Shown one piece after another: positions 51,852-60,123 of a stretch of 64,000 nucleotides of DNA. Source of the stretch: Bog-159 sp963843255 (GTDB taxonomy: Bacteria; Acidobacteriota; Terriglobia; Bryobacterales; Bryobacteraceae); the NCBI GenBank assembly GCA_963843255.1, contig CAWJJQ010000006.1, positions 434,001 through 498,000 on the forward strand. The letters are read 5' to 3'. A program made the translations under genes and the position numbers. How positions within the stretch are numbered: position 1 is the first letter of the stretch; each line of letters begins with the position of its first letter. Under the pieces are notes generated by a model. That model saw only the letters and a program-made list of their open reading frames with translations, searched no databases and was not told the origin of the DNA.

Positions 51852-52797
51852 CTTGGGTCATGGAAACAGAAGGACAACTAGTCCGAAGTTAGCGCCTTGG
51901 GCCTTAGAGAATCAATATCGACTAGAGATAACTTGCTCCGTACACTCTTTTACGAATTGCTACCGCATGGCCAGCAACCGGGCTAAACCCTGATGGAATA
52001 CCTCAGCAGCCGAGTTGCTGTTGGTGCGATAGTATGGCGAATCTGGCTCGCGGAAGTCGCTCCTACGCCTTTGTAAGCTCCACCTCAAGGCTGAAAGTGC
52101 CAGCGTTGAACAGGATTGAACGGGAGCGAAGCGTACGCAATCCCCCTGCCGCTGCCGCGTATGCTTGCCATAGCTTCTGCTTTTTGATGCAGGTGATTGG
52201 AGTCCGAGCGGCAGCGCTCATAGTTGCACCATACCGCGCTAACTAACTGCACTGGGCAGGCGCCCCGGCTTCTCCTCAATCGTTACGCGCCACACGTTCA
52301 ATCGGCCAGCCGGACTCTGGTCCAGGCAAGCGCTCGAATCGAGGGTGTTGCGGCGCCATGTTCAGCAGGTCAGCAACCTCTGTGGTGTGAACGATGTGGG
52401 GTCTGCCGACTGCGGCGGGCTAGGTTCCCGGGCCCGTGGGGTTCTCTCACTTTGCGATTATACTTGCCTCAACTTGTGAAGGACCAGGGCGGAAATTCCT
52501 ACGTCAATCGCAAAGTGGGATCGTCTTTGCGCTCCGTGCAACCTTTCCTTCCGGTATTCCGAACACCCACGGCTCGCCCCATTTCGCGTTTTTCGCAGGT
52601 CGTGGATCGGACGACCGGAAGGCCCTTTTCCTCCTGCTCGCCTGCTGCTACCAGGAGGGCGCTCAGGTGCGCCCCGTTTTGGCTTAGCATATCGGGCGGA
52701 AGTATTTTTTTTGCACAAACCGCGGGTGCGTCAACGCACGTGCGGGCCCGCCATTCAGCAGAAAGCTCGCGCCAAACGCAGCGGCGAGGATTGCCTG
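51852..52797. other. No recognisable gene; inverted repeat inside
   Basis: About 950 bases without a supported gene. CACTTTGCGATT (52450-52461) and AATCGCAAAGTG (52506-52517) are a perfect 12-bp inverted repeat. GGTCGT/ACGACC near 52600 forms a small hairpin. The sequence around 52660-52690 (GTGCGCCCCGTTTTGGCTT) loosely resembles the ends of the 86-bp palindromic element. Open frames here lack motifs. Confidence 0.5.
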
Positions 52798-52953
52798 CTA
52801 CGCGGGCGCGTTGTGGCCACCTTTGAATTGATGGGCCGGGGTGGGACGACGATCATTGAGCATCATCGCCTTGGCCGCTATGAAAGCGCTGTAGTAGCGA
52901 TAACCTATGGCATATAGACAGAGGGCGCCAAGCAGGATGGGAAAGGTGTTCAT
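52798..52953 (-). pseudogene. CstA N-terminal fragment
   Basis: From ATG 52953: MNTFPILLGALCLYAIGYRYYSAFIAAKAMMLNDRRPTPAHQFKGGHN, the highly conserved N-terminus of the carbon-starvation peptide transporter CstA. It then hits TAG after 51 residues. The rest of the ~600-aa transporter is absent, replaced by unrelated sequence. Truncated, so not functional. Confidence 0.7.
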
Positions 52954-53014
52954 CGAGCGGCACAATTGTATCACCCGCACAATGTGCTTAACCTTCCCGA
53001 TTGGACACGGCGTG

Positions 53015-53020
53015 TATACT
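53015..53020 (+). promoter_or_regulatory. -10 element of the LytS-type kinase gene (leaderless)
   Basis: TATACT at 53015-53020 lies six bases before GTG 53027, so the mRNA would start at or next to the codon. The 17-mer around it (53007-53023) recurs exactly at 46476-46492. No clear -35 is present. Confidence 0.45.
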
Positions 53021-53026
53021 GGGGCT

Positions 53027-54076
53027 GTGAATCGCCGTTTGCGCTCGGGCCTGACCATCTTCGGCTTCTTCACCGCCGTGGGCCTGCTCTTATTCGGCTA
53101 CCGCTACCTGGAGTACGTGGCCAATCGCGCCTACGTCTCGCCCTGGGACCCTTTTATCAATGAAGTGCCCAGTGGCGCCTGGACGGCCGCGATTTTGTTC
53201 CCGTTCCTGTTGCGCTTCGCGCGCCGCTATCCCATCTCGCGCGCGAACGCTGCCGCGCGCCTGCCGCTGCACCTGGCCGCCTTGCTGATCTTCTCGGCGG
53301 CGCACACGTCCCTGATCTGGATTTCGCGCATCCTGCTCTACCCGCTGGCCGGCCTGGGCCATTACGACTATGGGGTCATGACCGCGCGCTATCCCATGGA
53401 GTTCTTCCACGACGTGGTGCTCTACTGCCTGCTGGTCAACATCATTTACCTTTTCGACCGCAAAGTGCGCGCCGCGCAACTGGAGGCCAAGCTGGCCGCC
53501 GCCCGCCTGGAAAACCTGCGGCTCCAACTCCAGCCGCACTTCCTGTTCAACGCGTTGAACACTATTTCGGCGGTGATGTACGAGGACCCGCGCCGCGCCG
53601 ACGCTATGATCTCGCGCCTGAGCGAGCTGCTGCGCGCCACCATCACCGATTCCGAAACGCAGGAGGTTCCGCTCGAGCGTGAAATCGCCACGCTGGAGCT
53701 GTACCTCGACATCATGCGCCAGCGTTTTGAAGACAAGCTGCACGTGGAAGTAGATGTCGCGCCCGAGGTCCGCCACGCACTCGTGCCGCATCTCCTGCTG
53801 CAGCCGCTGGTCGAGAATTCCATCAAGCACGGCATCGATCCGCAATCGAATGCCGTTACTGTGCGCGTCACTGCGGGCCGCGAAGGGGCGGACACCCGGG
53901 TGCGCGTCCGCGATCACGGCTCCGGCCTGGCTGCCGGACGGATGCGCAAAGGCACGGGTCTATCCAACACCGCCGAGCGGCTGGAAAAGCTGTACGGGCC
54001 CGGCCATCGCCTGCAACTTGAAAACTGCCTGGATGGCGGGCTGGCGGTGACCGTGGCGGTTCCCTTTCATACATGA
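53027..54076 (+). CDS. LytS/YehU-type sensor histidine kinase
   Basis: 349 aa from GTG 53027. Four membrane helices cover residues ~8-150. Next comes the His-kinase domain of the LytS class: QLQPHFLFNALNTISAVMYEDPRRADAMISRLSELLR near 175 (phospho-His in QPHFLFN), LLQPLVENSIKHG (N-box) near 260 and RDHGSGL with GTGLSNTAERLEKLYG. Its stop overlaps the LytTR regulator start by 4 bases. Signal unknown. Confidence 0.93.
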   Translation: MNRRLRSGLTIFGFFTAVGLLLFGYRYLEYVANRAYVSPWDPFINEVPSGAWTAAILFPFLLRFARRYPISRANAAARLPLHLAALLIFSAAHTSLIWISRILLYPLAGLGHYDYGVMTARYPMEFFHDVVLYCLLVNIIYLFDRKVRAAQLEAKLAAARLENLRLQLQPHFLFNALNTISAVMYEDPRRADAMISRLSELLRATITDSETQEVPLEREIATLELYLDIMRQRFEDKLHVEVDVAPEVRHALVPHLLLQPLVENSIKHGIDPQSNAVTVRVTAGREGADTRVRVRDHGSGLAAGRMRKGTGLSNTAERLEKLYGPGHRLQLENCLDGGLAVTVAVPFHT

Positions 54077-54789
54077 TGCGGGTGCTGATCGTGGACGACG
54101 AGCCGCCCGCGCGCCGCAAGGTTCGCCGGTTTCTGGAACGCGACGCCGAGCCAGTCGAGATTGCTGAAGCCGGCTCCGGGGCCGAAGCCATCGTCGCCGT
54201 GGCGCGCTTCGATCCGGACCTTGTTTTCCTCGACGTGCAGATGCCCGATATGGGCGGCTTCGCGCTGCTGAAAGCGCTCCCCGCGCGCCGCTTCCACGTG
54301 ATCTTTTTGACTGCCCACGACCGGCACGCCCTGGATGCCTTCGATGCCGAGGCGCTCGATTATTTATTGAAGCCGGTAGATCCCGAGCGTTTCGAGCGCG
54401 CGCTCGAAAGGGCCCGCGAGCAGGTGGCCTTGCGCGCGGCCGGACGCGTTCCTCCCCCGCCCGCCAGGTTCCTCAAGCGCTTGCTCGTCGAAAAGAACGG
54501 CCGCGAGATCTTTCTGCCGGTCGAGCAGGTGGATTGGATCGAGGCCGTCCGCAATAACGTGGTGGTGCACACCGGGCGCGAGCAGTATACCCTCCGCGGC
54601 ACGCTGGAGAGCTTTGCCCGCCAGCTCGATCCCGACCAGTTCGTCCGCATCAGCCGCTCCGAACTGTTGAACCTCGACAGCGTGAAGGAGATGCAGCCGT
54701 GGTTCCACGGTGAGCGGCGGATCGTGCTCAAAGACGGCGTGGAGCTCATCTGGACCCGGCGCTTCCGGGCCGCTTCGTCCCGCGAATAG
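54073..54789 (+). CDS. LytTR-family response regulator
   Basis: 238 aa. Receiver domain with DDEPPARRK, Asp in DLVFLDVQMPDMGGF near residue 55 and Lys in LDYLLKPVDPERFERAL near 101. The C-terminal LytTR DNA-binding domain reads VEKNGREIFLPVEQVDWIEAVRNNVVVHTGREQYTLRGTLESFARQLDPDQFVRISRSELLNLDSVKEM. Works with the overlapping LytS-type kinase. Confidence 0.94.
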   Translation: MMRVLIVDDEPPARRKVRRFLERDAEPVEIAEAGSGAEAIVAVARFDPDLVFLDVQMPDMGGFALLKALPARRFHVIFLTAHDRHALDAFDAEALDYLLKPVDPERFERALERAREQVALRAAGRVPPPPARFLKRLLVEKNGREIFLPVEQVDWIEAVRNNVVVHTGREQYTLRGTLESFARQLDPDQFVRISRSELLNLDSVKEMQPWFHGERRIVLKDGVELIWTRRFRAASSRE

Positions 54790-54845
54790 GCCCGCTCGTC
54801 CCGTTCCCGTTGGCTTTCCCCACGGCCGCGGCCAATAATATCCCT

Positions 54846-56708
54846 ATGCGTTATTTCGCTCTTGCGTTGTTCTTCGCACTGAGCGCTCCGGCCGCCGACG
54901 AGGGCTGGTCCGCTTATGGCCACGATCCGGGCGGCACGCGGTATTCGCCGCTCAAGCAGATCAACCGCGAAAACGTCGGCCGCCTGAAGCCGGCTTGGAC
55001 CTATCACACCGGCGCGCTCCAGCCGGAAACCCTCCTCAACGGGAAAGCCGCTTTCGAAGCCACCCCCATCCTGGTGGATGGCACGCTGTATCTCAGCACG
55101 CCGTTTAACCAGGTAATGGCGCTCGATCCCGGCACCGGCGCGGAAAAGTGGAAGTTCGATCCGCAGGTGCTGCGCACGCATGGCTATTCGGAAGTGACTT
55201 CGCGCGGCGTGGCCGCCTGGACCGACCCCAAAAGCGCTCGGGACGCTCCCTGCCGGCTGCGCATCTTCGAAGGCACCATCGATGCCCGGCTGCTGGCGCT
55301 CGACGGCCGCACCGGTAAGCTTTGCGCGGATTTCGGCGACACCGGCCAGATCGATCTTACCCAGGGCGTGGACTTACGCAAGTATCAGCGCGGCGATTAC
55401 GAGGTCACTTCCGCGCCCACCGTCGTGGATGGCGTGCTCATCACCGGCTCCTCGATCGGCGATAACGGCGCCGTGGACATGCCGCGCGGCGTGGTGCGCG
55501 CCTACGACGCCCGCAGCGGCAAACTGCTGTGGACCTGGGACCCCATCCCCTGGGCCAACCAGCAGAAGCTGCGCACCGGCGCCGCCAACGCCTGGTCCAC
55601 CATCGCGGCCGATCCCAAGCGCGGGCTGGTGTTCGTTCCCACAGGCAGCGCCAGCCCCGATTATTACGGGGGCGAGCGTCCTGGCGACAATCGCTGGGCA
55701 AATTCCGTGGTGGCGCTCAAAGCGCGGACGGGCGAATTTGTTTGGGGCTTTCAAGTGGTGCACCACGATCTGTGGGATTTCGACGTGGCTTCCCAGCCCA
55801 CGCTCATTGAGTTCCGCGGCAAACCGGCGGTGGCCGTGACCACCAAGATGGGCAATCTTTTCGTGCTCGATCGCGAGACCGGCAAGCCGCTCTCGACCGT
55901 GGAGGAGCGCGCCGTGCCCAAGAGCGACATCCCCGGTGAGGACGCCGCGCCCAGCCAGCCCATTCCCGTGTGGAGCGCCATGGTTCCGCAAAAGTTTACG
56001 GCAGACGATGCCTGGGGTCCCACGCCCGAGGCGCGCCGCTGGTGCCAGGAGAAGATGGCGTCGTACCGCAACGAAGGCCTCTTTACACCGCCCAGTTTTC
56101 AGGGCACTCTGTCATTTCCCGGCAACATCGGCGGTGTGAACTGGGGCAGCGCCGCATGGGATCCCGTGCGCAACATTCTGCTGGCGAACACCAATCGCGT
56201 GGTGGCGGTAGCTAAGCTGATTCCGCGCGCGGAAATGCTGGCCGCCATGGCAAAGCACGACGAGATGGCCTGGGGCGGCGAGTTCGCGCCGCAGCGCGGA
56301 ACCCCTTATGGCATGCACCGCGACTGGCTGGTTTCTCCGGGCGGCATGCCCTGCAACGCTCCACCATGGGGCGCCGTGGTTGCCTTCGACCTGGCGACCG
56401 GTAAGCCGCGTTGGGAGACGCCGTTAGGCAGAATGGGCGGCTTGCCGCCCGGATCCATCAGTCTCGGCGGTCCCATGGCTACCGCGGGCGGCCTGGTCTT
56501 TACCGCCGCCGCGCTCGATCCTCATCTGCATGCGTTCGACGCCGATACCGGCAAAGAGATCTGGACCGTGGAGTTGCCGGCCAGCGCGCAGTCCACGCCT
56601 ATGACCTACCAGTGGCAGGGGAAGCAGTACATCGTCATTTGCGCCGGAGGCCACGGAAAAATGAAGAGCAAGATGGGCGATTCGGTGGTCGCCTACCGGC
56701 TGGAATAA
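54846..56708 (+). CDS. PQQ-dependent (quinoprotein) alcohol/glucose dehydrogenase
   Basis: 620 aa from ATG 54846 (signal MRYFALALFFALSAPAA). Eight-bladed propeller with W-motifs: GWSAYGHDPGGTRYSPLKQINRENVGRLKPAWTYHTG, VMALDPGTGAEKWKFDP, VVRAYDARSGKLLWTWDP and HAFDADTGKEIWTVELP. QVVHHDLWDFDVASQPTL near 300 is the PQQ-contacting region of quinoprotein glucose/alcohol dehydrogenases. Acts in the periplasm, passing electrons to the respiratory chain. No PQQ-synthesis genes are in the window. Its stop abuts the convergent cheB stop with no gap. Confidence 0.92.
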   Translation: MRYFALALFFALSAPAADEGWSAYGHDPGGTRYSPLKQINRENVGRLKPAWTYHTGALQPETLLNGKAAFEATPILVDGTLYLSTPFNQVMALDPGTGAEKWKFDPQVLRTHGYSEVTSRGVAAWTDPKSARDAPCRLRIFEGTIDARLLALDGRTGKLCADFGDTGQIDLTQGVDLRKYQRGDYEVTSAPTVVDGVLITGSSIGDNGAVDMPRGVVRAYDARSGKLLWTWDPIPWANQQKLRTGAANAWSTIAADPKRGLVFVPTGSASPDYYGGERPGDNRWANSVVALKARTGEFVWGFQVVHHDLWDFDVASQPTLIEFRGKPAVAVTTKMGNLFVLDRETGKPLSTVEERAVPKSDIPGEDAAPSQPIPVWSAMVPQKFTADDAWGPTPEARRWCQEKMASYRNEGLFTPPSFQGTLSFPGNIGGVNWGSAAWDPVRNILLANTNRVVAVAKLIPRAEMLAAMAKHDEMAWGGEFAPQRGTPYGMHRDWLVSPGGMPCNAPPWGAVVAFDLATGKPRWETPLGRMGGLPPGSISLGGPMATAGGLVFTAAALDPHLHAFDADTGKEIWTVELPASAQSTPMTYQWQGKQYIVICAGGHGKMKSKMGDSVVAYRLE

Positions 56709-57799
56709 TTAACGGCGGACAAGGCCCTCGGCCGGCTGCAGCGCTCCCAATCGATTTGGCCTGGATTGGGAGGCTGCCGCCAGTATGGCTTGTGGAATTG
56801 CGGAGAGCGGAAGGACGCGTTCGGCTGCGCCCGCGCGAATCGCCTCCTTCGGCATGCCGAAAACGACGCAGGTGGCTTCGTCCTGGGCCATGGTCCGCGC
56901 GCCCGCATTGCGCATTTTCAGCAGGCCCTGGGCCCCGTCCGAGCCCATGCCGGTCAATAGCACACCCACCGCGTCGCCCTGTGCGGACTCCGCCACGGAA
57001 CTGAACATGACATCCACCGAGGGACGCTGGTAGCACACGCGCGGGCCGGTCTTTACGGCCACGCGATACCCGCTGCCGTTCTTGCGTAACACCATATGGA
57101 AGTCTCCCGGCGCCACCAGCGCCCGACCCGGAGACAGCGTGTCGCCGTCTTCGGCTTCTTTCACTTCCATGGCGCAGATCTGGTTCAGCCGGGTCGCGAA
57201 GGCGCGCGAAAACCCGGCCGGGATATGTTGCGTGATGATAATTCCAGGACTGCCCGCCGGCAGTTGCGGCAGCACCGCGGCGATGGCTTCCGTGCCGCCG
57301 GTGGAAGCGCCGATGGCAATTACCGTGGATAGCGGGTACGCGCCCGCGGCCAGATGCGCCGGTTGCTTAGCTGCCGGCGCCGGCGGACGCCGCACGTGCG
57401 AGGCCGCCGCCGCCCGCATCTTGGTTGCCAGTTCCAACCGCAATTCGCCTACTGAGTAAGGCCCGCCCGGCTTGGCCAGCACCTCCACCGCGCCGAGTGC
57501 CAGGGCCTGCATGGCCGTCTGGCAGGAGGACTGCGCCAGCGAACTGATCACAATCACCGGCATGGGACGGAAATGCATCAGTTTCTTAAGAAACGTGAGG
57601 CCGTCCATGCGCGGCATCTCGATATCCAGCGTCAGCACGTCCGGATTCAGAGAGAGAATCTATCCCGCGCGACGTACGGGTCGGGCGCGGTCCCCACCAC
57701 TTCCAGGTCGGGCTGGCCGGAAAGCGCCTCGGTCAGGATCTTGCGCACGATGGCGGAATCGTCCACCACCAGCACGCGTATCTTCCCGTCAGACGGCAT
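56709..57799 (-). pseudogene. cheB: Chemotaxis methylesterase CheB, frameshifted in the receiver domain
   Basis: ATG 57799 opens a good receiver-domain start (MPSDGKIRVLVVDDSAIVRKILTEALSGQPDLEVVGTAPDPYVARD). It then reaches a stop at ~57650. Adding one A near 57661 restores the frame into ILSLNPDVLTLDIEMPRMDGLTFLKK, the phospho-Asp site. The rest runs to 56709 with the esterase domain: IGASTGGTEAI (catalytic Ser), ITQHIPAGFS (His) and LLTGMGSDGAQGL (Asp). The downstream portion alone (57638-56709, 309 aa) lacks the first third of the receiver. A deletion of one base, or a sequencing error. Confidence 0.75.
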
Positions 57800-58302
57800 G
57801 GTTCTCCAGTTCCAGCCAAACATCGATCTTGCCTTCGCCGAGATGCAGCGTTTGGTTGGGCGCGGCCACCGGAACGCCGCCTTCCGCCGCCACCGGTTCG
57901 GGGGCTGACAGCCGGAAGTGTTGCTCGCTTCCCACGCGGCTGAGCAAGGAGCCGCAAATCATGTTTGCCAGTTCCGAGACTACGCTGCCGAGTTGAGCGG
58001 CCGGCAGTGGCTCGTCGTCCTCCGGAGCCAAAAAATTGGCCGCCAGGACGCGCGCGGCCGGCTCGGAAACACGAATGGTCAAGGCGCCGCTGGGAGTGCC
58101 CACAAACCTGAGGTGTGCCCCGATACCCGGTTCGGAATGCGCGCTGCCGTCTTCCCGCGGACTACATACTTCCGTGAAGAACATGGTTTCGAGCACCTCG
58201 CCGGCCGCCGCCTCCAGCATGGAAAGCCAGATATTTTCCGGTACGGTTGTCGCTTCGGGTAGCAGTGCCGCTCTCGGGCGGCGCCAAGGTACTGACCTGC
58301 AT
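57789..58302 (-). CDS. CheX/CheC-like chemotaxis protein with frameshifted N-terminus
   Basis: The clear frame from ATG 58220 to 57789 (143 aa) has the CheX-like pattern: MLEAAAGEVLETMFFTEV, LRFVGTPSGALTIRVSEPAARVLAANFLAPEDDE, SVVSELANMICGSLLSRV. CheX-type proteins dephosphorylate CheY. The sense upstream of 58220 continues (VPENIWLS) but without a start, while a strong AGGAGA RBS precedes ATG 58302 in the other frame (MQVSTLAPPES). The original gene therefore probably began at 58302 and suffered a +1 frameshift in between. The cheB start overlaps by 11 bases. Confidence 0.7.
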
Positions 58303-58393
58303 GTTGTCTCCTAGCTCGTAGTGGCAGGACCGCGAGAGAATCAAGCGATCCTAAGGGGAACATCGGTCGAAGCGGCGGGAGAGTTTAGGCTTG

Positions 58394-58434
58394 GTGGGGC
58401 GGGCCCGTGGCCTGCACCGGGCTCTCAGCCCCGC
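58394..58434. repeat. Dispersed palindromic repeat, copy at 58.4 kb
   Basis: Starts GTGGGGCGGGCCC and ends GGGCTCTCAGCCCCGC, matching the left arm of the pair at 28346 with few differences. It lies between the cheX gene and the downstream carboxypeptidase-regulatory-like gene. Confidence 0.65.
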
Positions 58435-58464
58435 TCCTGAAAACAAATCGCGCGAGGTCCGCCG

Positions 58465-60120
58465 CTAGTCCCGTTCGCCCAGCAACCGGATCAGTTCGCC
58501 GCGCGGGACCAGTTCCACCGCGGTACTGGCGTGTCCGCCCTGGGGAACGTCAATTGCCGCGGACCGGCTTTCCAACACCTTCAACCAGTCGGGACGTTCG
58601 AGTATCGGCCAGGGATTCTCCATATCCAGGGCGCAGACGCGGTAACGGCCGGGAGACAGATCCCCAAACCGTACCGGTCCGCCGCCCGTCACGGCGGTGG
58701 CCCGTTCCAGGCCGGCGCCCAGACGTTCCGGATCGTCCGGAAAGACGACCACCGAAATCGGCCGGTCCACCGGCGCGTCCACCACGTTCACGCTCAGGTC
58801 CGCCACCTGGCAGCCCACCACGATCTGCAGCGGCCCCGCGAGGCTGGCGCCGGCCTGAAAGCCGTACGGCGAGACTGGCGCTCCGCCCAAGGAGACCGAC
58901 TTCAGGTAACCGCCGCCCACGCTTCCCTCCAGGCGCCACCGTCCAGCCATGACACCCGGCAACACGAACGCTCCCCCCGCGCCCACCTGCGCGCGCGCCA
59001 CGGGCATGAATAAAGGACCATCCAATGGCGCCAGCGTGATCTCGACACCTTCCGCCGCGGGGTGATCCTCGCAATCGAACTGCAGGCTACCCTTCAACTC
59101 CGGCGGAATTCCCAGCGCTATTTCGACCGGTTCGAGGGGAGCGCTCCCTACCTCTACGGGGCGCTGCGCCATCAGCCGGTTCCCCTGATGCATCCCGAAG
59201 GCGTACAGTACATACGATCCCGGCAGCACGCTCCGGAACTGAAAGGCGCGCCGCTCCATGTCCGTCACGGTGAGCATGCCCAGCATGCTCCGCATCATGC
59301 GGTTGGCCGGAACCAATACTACGTTGACCGGACCGGAAGCCCCGGGGACCAGGGCCGAAACGCTCCCGCGCAGCGTCAACGCCAGAACCCGCGTCAATTG
59401 AAAATCCAACCCGGCCAGACTCTCCCCCGCCGCTACCGTGACCTTCGTCGCGGCAGACAGATCCAGCCCCCCGCCGTAAAGTTGCGGTAAGTAGGTCTCA
59501 TGCGGCAGACGGGGATCGTTGCGCGCCATCAACGGGTGCGCCGCCGGCAACTCCACGCGGCATTGCGCCAATAAATAGTAGCGGCCAGGCGCCAGGTTGG
59601 GCAGCCGGTACTCACCGCGATCGTTGGTGGCCAGCGTGGTGGCGATGGCCGTCAATTCGCCCCGGCCCGGCCCGGATCTCAACTTCGCCGCACTCACCGC
59701 GCATCCGCGCACCGGCCATCCTTCTTCGTTGGTCACTCTCCCGCTGACGGTTCCGCCGGGCAGCAGCAGAACCTCGACGTTCTTCCGCCGTTCGGAGGGT
59801 CCTAACCGAACGGGCACGCTGGATTCGATCTCCAGCGTCTGCGGCGGATTGTAGCCGGATTTCGCGCCTTTCAAGCGGTAATCGCCCGCGCCCAGGCCAT
59901 GAAACGCAAAACCGCCGGCGGCATCCGTAATGGCTTTGAGGGCGGCCGGCGCCAGTCCGGAGAGCGTGACCTCCGCTTTCTTAACCGGTTCATGAGTGGC
60001 CGCGTCCCGAACCGTGCCTTCGATGCTGCCGTCGGCGGGCGCCAGCCCGGGTTGAATCTGGGCCGCCACCGTCGCGGCCGCCGCGCAAAGACAGACGCAG
60101 CAATAAACGCCGGGCCGCAT
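58465..60120 (-). CDS. Exported carboxypeptidase-regulatory-like protein (2nd of tandem pair)
   Basis: 551 aa with a signal peptide and a first CarboxypepD_reg domain (GSIEGTVRDAATHEPVKKAEVTLSGLAP... GGFAFHGLGAGDYRLKGAKSGYNP). Further Ig-like modules follow (VSGRVTNEEGWPVRGCAVSAA; GEYRLPNLAPGRYYLLAQC). The final PGRYRVCALDMENPWPILERPDWLKVLESRSAAIDVPQGG recurs in the upstream gene. Secreted or surface-bound; function unknown. It follows its paralogue with a 3-base gap, so the two are one operon. Confidence 0.75.
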   Translation of the reverse strand: MRPGVYCCVCLCAAAATVAAQIQPGLAPADGSIEGTVRDAATHEPVKKAEVTLSGLAPAALKAITDAAGGFAFHGLGAGDYRLKGAKSGYNPPQTLEIESSVPVRLGPSERRKNVEVLLLPGGTVSGRVTNEEGWPVRGCAVSAAKLRSGPGRGELTAIATTLATNDRGEYRLPNLAPGRYYLLAQCRVELPAAHPLMARNDPRLPHETYLPQLYGGGLDLSAATKVTVAAGESLAGLDFQLTRVLALTLRGSVSALVPGASGPVNVVLVPANRMMRSMLGMLTVTDMERRAFQFRSVLPGSYVLYAFGMHQGNRLMAQRPVEVGSAPLEPVEIALGIPPELKGSLQFDCEDHPAAEGVEITLAPLDGPLFMPVARAQVGAGGAFVLPGVMAGRWRLEGSVGGGYLKSVSLGGAPVSPYGFQAGASLAGPLQIVVGCQVADLSVNVVDAPVDRPISVVVFPDDPERLGAGLERATAVTGGGPVRFGDLSPGRYRVCALDMENPWPILERPDWLKVLESRSAAIDVPQGGHASTAVELVPRGELIRLLGERD

Positions 60121-60123
60121 GTC

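Noticed and set aside
52450..52517. Insertion-sequence ends (12-bp inverted repeat)
   Set aside because: The arms are only 44 bases apart and enclose no coding sequence; no transposase is found nearby.
52224..52826. 200-codon + strand frame near the cstA remnant
   Set aside because: Rich in Arg, Ser and Pro as expected of random GC-rich sequence, overlaps the hairpins and ends in the cstA fragment.
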